The notes beneath the pieces are model-generated. The model did no database searches, had not been told where the DNA came from, and saw only the letters and a list, made by a program, of their open reading frames with translations. Of a stretch of DNA of 64,000 bases, positions 32,851 to 44,573 are shown piece after piece (positions within the stretch are counted from its first letter, which is position 1; each line of letters starts with the position of its first letter). The translations under genes and the position numbers were made by a program. This DNA comes from Atopsyche davidsoni (Eukaryota; Arthropoda; Insecta; Trichoptera; Hydrobiosidae), in NCBI GenBank assembly GCA_022113835.1, contig JAILWY010000018.1, positions 20,669,501 to 20,733,500 of the forward strand. The letters are read 5' to 3'.

Positions 32851-32989
32851 GCGTAGTAGCACGCGCCGGGATAACACTGTTTTGATCGTTTTTTTTTTAA
32901 AATATTTATTGTTTATTAAAATGGCAGTATTTGAAAGTTAGTTGAGCGTGTTTATGGGGTGTTGAAATTGGTTTTCGGCGGTGCATTCG

Positions 32990-33200
32990 TAGGGTTTATT
33001 TACCGTTGCAGTGGCGCACGGTCCAGCGCGTCCCGACGCCGGACCGCCTGAATAGTTCGACGCAAAGGAGCGCCTCTCGCGAGGCAATACTTCCGAGCCA
33101 ACGCGTCGGTTCCAAAGCCGACCAGCGTTTGTCGAGCAAATGGAACCTCCGTGGTCGGCAATTAACGTTTATTTTTTTTAATCATCTCTAGTTCTACTCG
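32990..33200. other. GC-rich island of unknown role
   Basis: CpG-rich block (GGCGCACGGTCCAGCGCG and similar) with internal inverted strings, open in one + frame for 61 codons. There is no recognisable peptide. It could be a conserved non-coding element or a small exon. Confidence 0.25.
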
Positions 33201-34320
33201 TTTTTTGTTTGATAATCGCACAATCCGCTCTCTGCGGGTATATTCGATCAAGGGTTCGATTAGAGGACTATTTTATTCAAGGCGCAGTGCAACCTATTGA
33301 GATACCAGTTTCCAATTGGTTTCATCCGTTTCCTTGTTTGATCGGCGCAAAATCCACATTTCCTAGTTATGCTCAACCTAGGGTTCGGCTCAAGCTAGAT
33401 TTTTTTCTGTATTTGCAAGATTGAATCTTGCGACTTAGACCTTCATATAACCCACACTTCCTACATGTATTCGACTTAGGATTCGGATTAAAGAAATAAC
33501 TTCTACGGTAACTTATCATGTCTTGAAAATATAATAATATGCATCAACGAATTATTTTAAATCGCTAACTTTATTATAACTTTTACTTTTTTAAATTACT
33601 GTGGTTCATACTTGTTGTTCCGATAATCTAAGCTTCTGAGTCTTTTTTTGTTGTTGTTTGATGTGCACAACAAAATGCGAATTAAAACTCGGTTTTCATC
33701 AAATTCCAGTATTCAAAGTAAATTGAATGGGGTTGAAATCAAAATAGTTTGAGACACCCTTCTGTAGAGAATATTGTAGATATTATTTACCATAGAATAT
33801 TTAGGATATAAATCGAATACAACCGGATAATAGTTTCGTATTTTGAAGCCTTTGAGCAACTCAGATTCGATTTAAATTCATTAAGGGTTGACTGTATTAT
33901 GCGTTGTAGCATCCAGTTACTAAGTTTTTTAATAATTTGAACATGTAGAAATGAGAAAATAATATTAAAAAAGCGATGGCAATTTTTTTGTTCATCTTTT
34001 GGTTGTGCTTTGCTAACAATTTTTTTTAACTTTAAAAATCATCATAAATACTTTTAGTCATATTTATTTTATGTATCGCACAGAACAGACCAATTTTTTA
34101 TATGTTTTGAGTAGACAAACTATCAGAAAATTACTAAAAAAAATATTTAGTTTCGATAGTCGAAATCACTGCATTCAAAAAGTCTGAGATATAACAAAGC
34201 ATTTAATGTTTTTTTTAATGTGCTGTATATTTTTATAAATTAGAATATTTTTTGCATATAAGTACAGGCTATGCTTGCCAATGGTTAATATCTACAAAAA
34301 TGAGCAGTTACAATAACTGA
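33201..34320. other. AT-rich DNA, nothing recognised
   Basis: 33209-33480 is moderately complex and contains two loosely similar strings (CTAGGGTTCGGCTCAAG, TCAAGGGTTCGATTAGAG). Nothing else stands out. Confidence 0.4.
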
Positions 34321-34324
34321 ATTT

Positions 34325-34800
34325 TAACAGCAGTTAATCTTTATAACAGTTAAAAATACCTGCCGATCCAATGAATGCATTTTGTGTTAGATACTTCTTC
34401 ATGACGCATTCTAGGTATGGAATGCATTCTTCATAAGCTATACCGCACAAATGCAAAATACCTATTATTTCTTTTAAAACGTTTAAAACATCTGCTTCAA
34501 TATAACAGTTAAAAGTAACTGGCGATTCGATATAGCAAAAATGAATGCATTTTATGGTTGCTGATTTTAAGTAAGTAAGATTCCATGTAAGACTGCGCAT
34601 CATAATCTAATATTTCTCGCAAATTAAAATAGCTGCTTAGTTAAGGGACTTTGAAGAAATACGAATTAATACGTAAAAGATGGTAACAGGCGTCATGAAA
34701 AATATAAAATATGCCGATTGGGCAGACTTTCTTTTCGATTTAGTGTTTGATGATTCTTGGTGAGGCTCATCAGGCATGCGATGCATTCATTACAAGGTAG
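34325..34800 (-). repeat. Low-copy repeated segment with open minus frames
   Basis: On the minus strand AAAATGCATTCATT...TTTTAACTGTTATA occurs twice, about 160 bp apart (near 34340-34395 and 34505-34565). GAATGCATTCCATACCT (near 34420) is echoed by GAATGCATCGCATGCCT (near 34785), followed in both by AAGAA, ATCTAACAC/ATCAAACAC and AAAT. The two minus frames share an ECIPYL/ECIACL pattern, so a coding origin is possible, but no known domain is seen. Confidence 0.4.
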
Positions 34801-34929
34801 ACTGCACGCCATCGCTAAACATCTACTGTTAGTATCGATGGCTAGCACCGTATCGTATTCTGAGAGTATCGTGTTCCCGTGAACTGATGTCCACAAGAAT
34901 GGAGCTGCGGTTCGAGTGATATTGCACAT

Positions 34930-35835
34930 TATCGTGTGCAGGGATCGACACCAAAATTACGATTAGTTTAATTACTCATGTAGTAGTATGTAGATTTTGC
35001 TTAAGGAAAAAGTTCCTATTACTAATAAAATATACATTTAATTACAAATGCTTACTCAATCGGTGTAAAATGTATTATTATATATCGCCTAACTTTTGGA
35101 GTATTTTTAGAGCAATACGATGCATATGCCAATAATTATTATTAAATGTCTAAAGAATCTGCACATTTACCCGCATGAACAGTATGTTTTTTGGTAATCG
35201 ATTAATTAAAATTAATGTGTGTATTGGACCATCGCCCTGGTCCTATCAGTTTTTATTAAACACAGCTTTCCAGTTGCTGCGTTATCCGCCGCGACCGTCA
35301 ATATATCCAAGCAGGCCTTTAACTCCCAAAAAGGGCTTAAGTTTTCGAGAACTTTCTAATGTGCCGCAAGTTTTGTGTAGTTTAAGGTGTCATTTAATTA
35401 CGGAATTGGTGCCGTACTGAAATTTCGCAGCCCCGGGGGGTTAATTGAGATATGTAGGTATCCACACTGTAGCGCACCAACAGGCCCTTGATACTATAAA
35501 TTACTTTAAATTCCTAAAGTAGGGTAAGTTGTTACTCCATACGATAACGCAACGTTTGTATTCTGCGTCGGGTCGCATGCCGACACTTGTACTCATACAT
35601 ATGGTTATATATAGTGTACCTTAAAACTCATGCTCATGCTGTTAATATTGCTGATATATCTTTGGAATTCGATTCATATTCATTTGATAATTCTTATTGC
35701 CTAACATTTCATGTTAATTACTTTGACCGTTAGTATGTCTTCACGAAGGCATTATATTAATATTACAAAATCTGTTACTAAATATTTTTTAAATGAACAC
35801 AAAACATCGATAGACAAATAAATTTTAAAGTGGAA
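34930..35835. other. Non-coding DNA with one complex island
   Basis: 35220-35450 is a high-complexity island with TTTATTA and TTTAATTACGG homeodomain-type cores and no splice pair. The flanks are AT-rich. Confidence 0.35.
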
Positions 35836-35840
35836 AAAAA

Positions 35841-36005
35841 TTATCTTGTGTGAATTCTTTTATATTTTTCTATATAAAAATGTCGGAACTGTACAGCCTC
35901 TTTCAGCTTTCTACTGCTTGCCTTCCTGCTTTTGGTAGTGGCTTTGCGTTGCTTTACAATTACAGTGTTGTGGCTTCTCGTTTTCCGGGGCTTGGATGTT
36001 TCCCA
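35841..36005 (-). CDS. Candidate minus-strand terminal exon, Lys/Arg/Ser-rich
   Basis: On the minus strand an excellent 3' splice site, TTATCTTTATTTCATCAG, ends at 36006, followed by a 55-codon block closing with TAA at 35843-35841. The peptide is strongly basic (for example SKPRKTRSHNTVIVKQRKAT and KSRKASSRKLKEAV). The codons are GC-richer than the flanks. I do not recognise a family; a nuclear or nucleic-acid-binding tail is the composition it suggests. No clear AATAAA follows within 100 nt. A retrocopy or chance frame is possible. Confidence 0.3.
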   Translation of the reverse strand, partial: WETSKPRKTRSHNTVIVKQRKATTKSRKASSRKLKEAVQFRHFYIEKYKRIHTR

Positions 36006-36009
36006 CTGA

Positions 36010-37225
36010 TGAAATAAAGATAAAAAAGCGCACAAACCCGATTCTCAAAATCAATAACCTTTTTTCCGTAATGAAAAAATTCTTTTAAAAATTCTTTATC
36101 AACCTCATTCTTCTTGAAAAAAAAAACGAACAATCACCGCATATTTTAAGACAAGGTACCTTTTATTTATTATTTGATTTTGCTTGTCAGCAAATGCTTT
36201 TGGAACGAAAACGCAATTCGCTTACGTTTTTATTTACTCTTGTTTGTTGAACATAATTTTTTTATTAACAGAAAATCTGTTTACTTGTGGCGTATTACCC
36301 TAAGTGTCTTTTAAAGAGCTACAGGATGAATGCAAAATAAATGAATGCAAAACACACTTGAATGTTTAAGCAATTATAATTATGGAATTTTTATTTAGTA
36401 TAATTACGAAATTTTTCATGTAGTATTGTGGAGAGATTTATGTTATAATCTAAAATGTAATATTATGTAAGGATTGTGTGCCTCCCTCAGGTTAATAGTG
36501 ACTACGGTTAATTTGTTGCTACGTGCTTAAATAAACTTTGTTAATCGAAGTTTTTTATTTTTTGGTTAAGTCAGCATTGATTCCGATAACGCAATTACAA
36601 TTATTCATTACACATTAAATTATGCATGTCTGTGAAATATTTGTATAGGCAAATCATGAATTTTTAGCCCAGTTCCTTTTCAATGAACGCCATAGTATAT
36701 AAGATAACATTTTTATTAGTTATTTAAAATATTAAATATTTTCTTAATATTATTTTCTGAATAAATAAAAAAATTAAAACTCATTATATAAATGCTACTC
36801 AGAATTTATTTTGTTGGATAGACATCATTAAAACTTTGGAAATTTTCGTACGGAAATTTATAAACAAGTTGGTAACTTAAACACTCAACTAATTAAATTT
36901 TAATTTATAATTCACAAGTATAGATACGAAATGTCTTCAAACTTCACTATCGTATTTTAGACAAACACAGTGGTATTTTATTTAGATTTCGCTTTTAGAT
37001 ATAAACGTGACTAATGATTTATCTAATACGCTTTAAATTATTTTTTCTCAATAACAGCAAAAATGTATTTATGGGATTATACATGAGGATCATTCACATT
37101 GTGTGATTTATTTGTTACAAATTTTGTTAGCCTTATAAATAGTAGTTGATAAATCAGAACTTATAAAATTAGTTCAAAAAGTCTATTTAAGACTAATCGA
37201 CAATTTCCGCAAATAATTCGATTGC
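36010..37225. other. AT-rich DNA, nothing recognised
   Basis: No frames or repeats. A possible acceptor GTGCCTCCCTCAG at 36479-36491 lacks a following exon. Confidence 0.5.
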
Positions 37226-37229
37226 ACGC

Positions 37230-37560
37230 ATCGGCAGTATTTATTACCCAATGATTGTGTTTATAAATCAAGAGTCTACGGCATTAATTGCAAAGGTTAA
37301 AGTATACCTCGGTAAGCGCGTTAACAGGTACAGGTCTGTCGGAACACGGGGCCAGATATACACACCCCCGGTTCGAATAAATCTCGGTGAATTGTTAGCG
37401 AGCATCGAGGGCCCTTTGGTTTGCCCGAAAGCCGGGAAATCAAGAGGAGAGGCAATTCGTTATTATTAATCAATTTTATTTCCCCCTTAGCGGATTATAT
37501 TACGCGAGAGTGAGCTGTACATCGCGCCATAATCGCGCCACTAAATTTTATTATTTCTTC
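37230..37560. promoter_or_regulatory. Candidate regulatory island with Pho core
   Basis: High-complexity, GC-richer block with GCCATAAT (37526-37533), a full match to the Pho/YY1 core GCCATWAY, plus TTTATTATT and AATTGTTAG strings. A 72-codon frame through it has no domain. Confidence 0.3.
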
Positions 37561-40240
37561 GCACATTTTGTAGCGAATAACTGATATTGCTGTATAGGGT
37601 GATATCAAACGCGTAACATACCTCTAAATATGAATTATATTAATCTTACAAATTTGCGGTGACAAATTTCAATAATCTCTGCCGAAGCCGCTGGAAAGCT
37701 CCTTGAAAGTTGACATGTTGAGATTTTTTAAGTACCCCAATAAAAATAGATTTTCTGCGAAAAAAAAATAGAAGTTCCAAGATGTATTGCATTCATGGTT
37801 ACTCTAGAAATTTAAAAATTAGATTTTGTATGTATAGATCGCTGTACACTATCTAACTATCATAACGTCACAGTGTTGACATATCGGGGCATGACACCGG
37901 ATAGCACAAACGTCATGCTAATTTTACTAGGATGATTTTAAATCTATTGAATTTTTTATAGATTTATATTTTTTAGTGTTCCTTTTTAAACCTATAAACA
38001 TCGATGAGAGGTTGAAAGGCAAGGTTCAGAACCATGCTGTATTTTTTAAATTGACCGTTGTTTCTTTGTGAAGGTTCATTTTATACTATTAAGAAGTGTT
38101 TTTTCATAGTTAAAAAGTCATGAAATGAGTTTCTACTTACAGGGTTATAAATGGAATGTTTTTTTCTTAAACAAAAAAAAAATTTATCGGCTCTTTTCAA
38201 GAGCTTGATCATACTTCCAAAGTCTTATGTAACCCCATCACAAACAATATTTTCTCATAGTTGTTTGACTACTTACATTTGTAGTTTATATATGAATTAT
38301 TACACATTATGAACGTCATGAATACTTTTGCAACCATTATCAACTATTAACACATTTTTTTTATTTTAAATTACATAGCTCATAAACATATATTATTAAT
38401 TATGAGAAAATTTGAGCCACATTCGTCTCAACCCTCACTTTGAAATGAAAATACCAACGTTAAAATAATTGGATATAAATTTTATTGTTAATACTTGCTC
38501 GTTTTCAATGGATAGGGAGGTAATTTAATATGAACCCATAAATGGAGTCGACCTACCACAGCGATTCTTCATCATTTCGACGATAATTTTGTTTATCTCC
38601 TATTAAGCCTCTCACACAATATTCAACTTTTTACGGTATCCTCCCGAGGTGAGAGCCTGATTTCTAAGAATCGTAAATTGTACTTTTCGCTTTATAAACA
38701 TCGCAGCGCTATCGTTACTTATTATTTTTATAACTCGCGTAAAAAAACACATTAAAGGCGAGGAAATCTTATTATGACTTCTGGGTAGAGATACATTCGC
38801 AGTGGGACCCGAAAAGAAAACTCAACCAAACATAGTTATTTTAACATCTTCATAAACGTAGTTACTTTAAAAAAATCACAGAATCATAAAAAATCAAATA
38901 CAGATTTTATATACTGAAGAGTTAAAAAAAAACTATACACATTTTAGTTTAAAAAAGAGAGCTTAGAGAGAAAATTCCATGGAATTAGATGTTTATAAAG
39001 ATTTTATACTTTAAACCTAGTACTGCGCTTATCAACAAGTTTATTATTTTCTTCTGCTTTGAAGATGTTTCCAGTACTAAAATCAATACATCGTTAAGTA
39101 CTTTAAAAAAAAAAGCATGAAAAAAAATTTTGCAAGCTTAGTCCATCACCGTTTATTAGTTCTGAATAAATAGTATCAAAACAGTCAATATCCAACCAAC
39201 AACGGTTGTTGACTCTTGGAAGCGACGTTACATTTTTGGGGGTGGAACAAACATGGCGGCCACACTTATAAAAAATGTGGGACTTTTAAAAACATAAGGC
39301 TGCGAATAAAACTAGCGAAGTAACGCGCGCAGAAACACTTAACGAAATTAAAAAGTCTCGCGGGGGAGAGGCGAGGCGCGGGCAGGGGTGGCCAACCCTT
39401 CTGAAAACACGCCGGGTCGCAGGGGACCGCAATTGTCACTCACCCGGCAAAACGTACCCGGCCCGTCTCTCGCTACCCCTGCTCTAAAGTATCTATTATA
39501 TTTTGTAACATAATACTCGGAATTGTTTTCATATTTTGCAGCCAATTTGAAAACTTTCATTACATTCCCAGCTAATTTGTTATATCGAACGCGCAAATAT
39601 ATTTACTAGGTTGCTAAAGAAACTATTTGGACAGCTAATATAACTAAACTATTGGTTTTTAAAAAAAAATTATTACTCTATTACCACCGAGTATCTGATT
39701 AAAGCTATTTACAAAATTATAAATATTTCAACAAAACAACTGAATTCTGAATAAACGATTAAAATATACAATTAAAAAAAATCTATTTCGACTTATTTTC
39801 AATATAGATATAAATATAATATACATATTGATAAAACTTACTCTACGTACTACATACCTAATTATCAACAAAAAAATGTGGGGTAACCGATACTTTGGTT
39901 AATTTAGTAATTAAAACAATTTTATTACTTTACAGTGTCGAATTTCATAGTAATACTTTGTTAAAGTTATTTTAAACGAAACAAAATTGATTGGCAAAAT
40001 AAACTTAGCTATATGCCAATTTCAAAAGCTTTGATCAAAACCTGTTTCTAAAACATTTAATTTTCTGATAAAATAGTTAGTGTGAGGGTAAATTTTAGCT
40101 GACTTCGCGCAATTAAAACTAAAATGGTTTTCGAACAAGTAAAATTTATGCATTTACCAATAATTACCAAAAATTACCATCATATGAAAATTATGCTTTT
40201 TGATTTTGTAAAAAAATATATAAAATAATATAAATATTAG
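37561..40240. other. AT-rich DNA with few features
   Basis: Long AT-rich stretch. 38500-38680 is a little more complex. The GC-rich segment at 39330-39480 is annotated separately. No gene is supported. Confidence 0.45.
39383..39481. mobile_element. Possible short hAT-type MITE
   Basis: CAGGGGTGGCCAACCC starts at 39383 and CGCTACCCCTG ends at 39481, giving a short CAGGGGT terminal inverted repeat typical of hAT elements, in a GC-rich 99-bp body. The 8-bp flanks (GGCGCGGG and CTCTAAAG) do not match, so the ends or the insertion are uncertain. Confidence 0.4.
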
Positions 40241-40246
40241 TGAGGA

Positions 40247-40287
40247 GCAGTTTGATTGTATTTCATTAAGAAATATGATCAAACTGC
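40247..40287. other. Small 18-bp hairpin
   Basis: GCAGTTTGATTGTATTTC (40247-40264) pairs fully with 40270-40287 if two G-U pairs are allowed, around a 5-nt loop ATTAA. It is short for a pre-miRNA. It may be a structured RNA piece or inverted duplication. Confidence 0.6.
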
Positions 40288-40489
40288 CTGACTCACTGAC
40301 TTAATAAGTCACGAAATATATATTTTTAATTTTTATTTCTCTTCTTTTTTATATCTTGCATATTTAAATAATTAAAGGGAAGATGAAACGTTTAGAAATA
40401 GATAAATATGCATTATCTTATCAATAAATGGGATTACATGTTGGTTATTTATTAGGTTTTACGGTAGGTATGTATGTCTTATTTTCACC

Positions 40490-40960
40490 TATAGTGATAA
40501 GTGTTATATTGTTCATATTAAAGTAATTATTCAATACATTTCCCCCATGCGAATTGATACGACCGTGGCAGCTCCGACCGATAAGATAGCCCGCCAGCAT
40601 TCAGCGGTCCCCTCCGACTGGCAGCGGTACGATAACGAAACGTCAACCGAGTGCTTTGTGATATCGACACGTCCGCGACGAAGATGAAATAAAAAGATGA
40701 AATACCCAGTATTTTGAAACAAATCAAATAACAAATAGTATGAGAACAATTGAAAAGTGTATGCGATGAGCATAATTTTTTGTAATAATATTCTATCCAT
40801 TTCACCATGTATTGTATGATGTAAAAATAAAATACGATGATTCTGTTTCTTGGGTTGGTAAAAATTGGTTCCAGCCCAATGACGGAAATTTAAGAGAAAA
40901 GAAAATTTCAAGTAGCTCAATACCAAAGAACCAACATTATCTAATAACAACGGCAGCCAA
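40490..40960. other. Moderately complex non-coding DNA
   Basis: 40545-40690 is GC-richer (ACCGTGGCAGCTCCGACCG and similar), and a 139-codon minus frame covers it. There is no recognisable domain and no good splice pair, so I do not call a gene. Confidence 0.3.
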
Positions 40961-41097
40961 AACCTACGAGCGTACCTGCTCTGTACTTGGTAAAATCACT
41001 AAATTTTTTTTGATTGGCTTTGCGAAACTGCTACGAAACACGAGACAAAAACACGAAACGTAGAGAGAAATATTAAAAAAAAAATTACCAAATGTTA

Positions 41098-41475
41098 TGT
41101 CTTCTCAGTTTTCCTTTATGAAGTCGAAGTTTGGACACTCAATACAGCTACTATACGAAGATATGAAGTGGCATAAATGTGGCCTTATAGGAGAATCCAT
41201 GGATTCACATCACAAATGAAAGAGTCTTGCACAGAATGCGCAAAGAAAGGGAACTCTTGGAAAGGAAATTTTGGCCACTTTTTTCGTAACAGTAAATACA
41301 GCTGATTGTCAAAGAAAAAATCTAAATTAAAAGGGCCATTGGGAGGAGAAAGTTTACATCGATGTGGAATTCGCGCTATTGGCTGGAGATCGGAAGTGCA
41401 GTCGAATTAGTGGGGACTGGTCCAGGATAGGGATATGGTCGCAATGGTATGAGGAGAGGCATAAAAAGAAGATTT
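41098..41475 (+). mobile_element. LINE 3' fragment (reverse transcriptase C-terminal tail)
   Basis: Translation in pieces gives EVEVWTLN, then MKESC...KGN, FGHFFRNSKYS, and a tail ending in DRDMVAMV before a stop. The ordered pattern YFGHIMRxxKY, GKRxxGRR and a final MVAN is characteristic of the C-terminal region of insect non-LTR endonuclease-reverse transcriptases. Several stops and frame changes show it is dead. It is 5'-truncated, as is usual for LINEs. Related pieces are at 46268 and 61487. Confidence 0.75.
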
Positions 41476-41519
41476 AAAAATGGCTATTGTTAATGTGTTG
41501 AACCGTTTCGTGTTTCGTT

Positions 41520-41760
41520 ACGTTTCGTTTCGTCATATCGCATCGCGATCGTCGAGTCCGCGCCACCCGAGTGGGGCCCCTGTCGCGCGCGGTTCCCACA
41601 CCTCATGACGGTTGATTAATGTCAAGTGCTGGCTGGAGCCGCGCCTGCACTGGAGGATGTGGGCCCCCCGTGCCGATAGCGCGATGCTACCTGTCGACGT
41701 AACGCAACACAACCAGAAAGTAGCTGAGCTCGCCTGCACTTCCAATAAAAACGACCATCG
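41520..41760. other. GC-rich island of unknown role
   Basis: About 230 bp of CpG-rich DNA open for 70 codons on the minus strand. No known domain. It begins next to GTTTCGTGTTTCGTTACGTTTCG, a short CGTTTCG-type repeat. Confidence 0.3.
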
Positions 41761-41764
41761 ATTC

Positions 41765-43060
41765 TGCGAGAAAATTTTAGACTGATGATGGGTGTGAACG
41801 AAGCACGGGTGTGTTGGTGAAAAGTTTAATTTAATACGCTTAATGGATGAGAATATTTGATAAGATCCCCAACAATTATTAGCTAATATATTTTTATAAA
41901 TACAGGTAAATTACACCAGTAATTAATTAATGTAAACGTCACCCTATAGCGTCTCACCTAAACAACTGATTTTTTGATAGCAACAATAACGACATCCCAT
42001 AAGTTGACCTGCGTAACTAAACTTTATACAGAGGTTCAATGATTGTATGCCAGGGAAACCACAATTTGTAAAATTTTTAGTAACAAAATATTAGTAGAAT
42101 TTAAAAAAAAAGTAATAAATATTTTTTACTCTATTTAATAAGTATCATTTTTATACGAGCGTAATCGAATTTGAGCTTCCATTTTTACTTAAAAGTTTGA
42201 CCTTAATTTATAAAATATCGATTTATGAAACAAAATAAAATTTGTATTAAATTTTCTTGCCACTAAATGACATTTCACATGTATCTTCATTGGTCATATT
42301 GTATATGACGGATGAAAAAAGTTCCTTTTACACAAAAAGCCTTCCTGAAACAAAAAGCGTGTTTCATAAAAAAATACACGACGTTATTTTTTTCGGATTA
42401 TTGAATTCTCAGGTAACACGAGAATACGCAAATCGAAATAACTTCTTAGTAAATCTTAAAATTAGTATTTATAACCTGCAAAATATACAAAACACATTTT
42501 GTTTGAAATTCTGGGACTTCTTCTTATGTTGTAAGATAAGCATCAAGAAAAAACAAAGTGCGGATTAAAAATATCGGAGCTTATTTGAATAGAATATTAT
42601 TTTAAGATAATCCGTGTAATGTTTTAAATATATTTTATTCGCATACATAATAAAGTCTGTGGTTTCTTCCAAATTCTGAATAAAAGTATTCTGTTGGCAT
42701 GCAGTGCAATAAATTTATTATTCTAGTTATTTTTCTAGTGTGCATTTTTCTTCATATCTTCACAAGATCAAGTTATATAATCTTTTGCTTTTCTAGAGGT
42801 TCCTGGTTTTAATTGTGATATACCGAGAAATTCTCCAGATTTATCAATTTATAACAAACCATAATTTATCTTTGAGTTCTAAAAGAAAAATTAACTCTTT
42901 GGTTTATATATTGCAAAATCCTTGTTAAGAAAAGTTAAAAGCCGGAGAATTCTTAACTGCCTATTAAAAATAATATGATTTCCAGTTCTCAGATTACCGT
43001 TGAATTTAATAGAAACTCTTGAACTATTCGCCAATATTATTTACCTAAATATTAATTTAA
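41765..43060. other. AT-rich DNA, no supported gene
   Basis: A 103-codon + frame (42257-42568) starts with an in-frame GTG/ATG-like codon but has AT-driven composition. CTCAG|GTAACA at 42405-42413 is a weaker acceptor-donor junction within it. Confidence 0.4.
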
Positions 43061-43128
43061 ATTTCTCTTTCTTCTCAGGTAAGACGAAATTCTATCTTCT
43101 ATGAGAATTCTCCATCACACACGTAAGT
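43061..43128 (+). other. Acceptor-donor junction: recursive-splice site or 44-nt microexon
   Basis: CTCTTTCTTCTCAG|GTAAGA at 43065-43084 is close to the Drosophila ratchet-point consensus, with a long uninterrupted pyrimidine tract. A second donor, CAC|GTAAGT, follows 44 nt later (43122/43123). As an exon (43079-43122) only one frame is open, VRRNSIFYENSPSH, and the length would shift phase by two. As a ratchet point the intron would be removed in steps and nothing would remain in the mRNA. The surrounding kilobases are AT-rich without exons, which suits a long intron. Confidence 0.5.
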
Positions 43129-43129
43129 T

Positions 43130-44542
43130 ACGTTGAAAATAAATAGTATTCGAAAATTCAGAAGATTAGCAGTTAAAAAGTATTTTAAAAATAACAGATT
43201 TTATATTCTAATTTTTAAGCAAGAAACTATATATTAAAAAAATACAAAATAATATTCATGTCATATTTTTTGTTTTCTCAAAGCTGCAATTCACATTGCA
43301 CCTAATTGTTTAGCAGTCAGGCAAATTGAGTTTTAAAATTATACAATTCACTCAATTCGTTAAAAATAAATTCATCTGTGTAAATTCTGTAACATGTTTA
43401 CAATTTCATGCTACTGTACCAATTTAATCGCAGTTACAGGGTTGCGATGTGATATTATTTACTCCTCATTTATATAAACAGGCAGTAATCACTGTATAAA
43501 TCTCGCCTGTGATTAGGGAAGTTTCCTATTTACCACTGAACTGTTTTGATATCAAATCCATTGTGCGTCTGTACAGATTATGCCATTACTTAATCTCCTA
43601 CCCTCTCCCTTATTCTCTGCAAACATATCATCTTATATTATAAACGAACGTACCGCACCCTGTTCGTTACAAACATACTGCCATGACAATAAAATATTGC
43701 CTTGTACCGTTGGGTTAAAATAATAATTGTAGTTCTTAATTTTAGTCTCTACGCTAATTAGTGTATTCCTTCTTCTGCATGCATATTAATACAGTAAAAT
43801 TATATTAATAAAGAAAAATATATACAGGATTACACATGCAAAGATCTAACACTCTAATAAATGTAATAAACTTCAAGCATTCAATATTTGTTTTAAAACT
43901 TGTATTAAAAGTTTTGGTTAAAAATATATATTCTGTTTAATAACGACAAAGAAATCAACTCTAAGTTTTTAAAAAATATTATTTCCAATAAAGCATTTCT
44001 CAACGACTCGGTTCACATACCAATTTAGCTTAAAGCCCTTTGGCCTGGCTCGCCGTGCCGGCCGCAGCACGTCAAGTGCAGCTAATTGGTACGGAGAGTA
44101 TAAAAAAAAACACACTACGTCACGGCGAGCCGGCCGATGAAATCCGTCGAATGAACTACTCATAGTTATTTACAATTTAATTAAAAATTATTTCGTGCCG
44201 ACCGCATCTCGCTTTGAGCTCTTCTGCGCGGAACGCTTTGGTCTTTGAGTATCGTTTACTCTAGTATTTTTTATTGATAATATTATTTCAAGCAGTTGGC
44301 TTTAATTTGAAACGTTTTCGTGATGATGCGACAAATTAAAATAGTGAATTTAATTATACAGACTCTATGTGATTAATAAATTTGACTCAAACATATGACA
44401 ACGGCTTGGTGCTGTGATTATTTCGACCACTGTCTGATGTTGTTACATAGCAAAAATTTTAATTATTATATGAAACTGATTTATTAAATTGCTAGTATAA
44501 CACACTAGCATTTCTAATTTGTTACAATTAAAATTCTGTATA

Positions 44543-44573
<31 letters not shown>

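Noticed and set aside
38129..38150. Minus-strand donor CCCT|GTAAGT as part of an exon
   Set aside because: No acceptor or open frame at a suitable distance.
40531..40950. 139-codon minus frame as a gene
   Set aside because: AT-driven composition, no domain and no splice signals.
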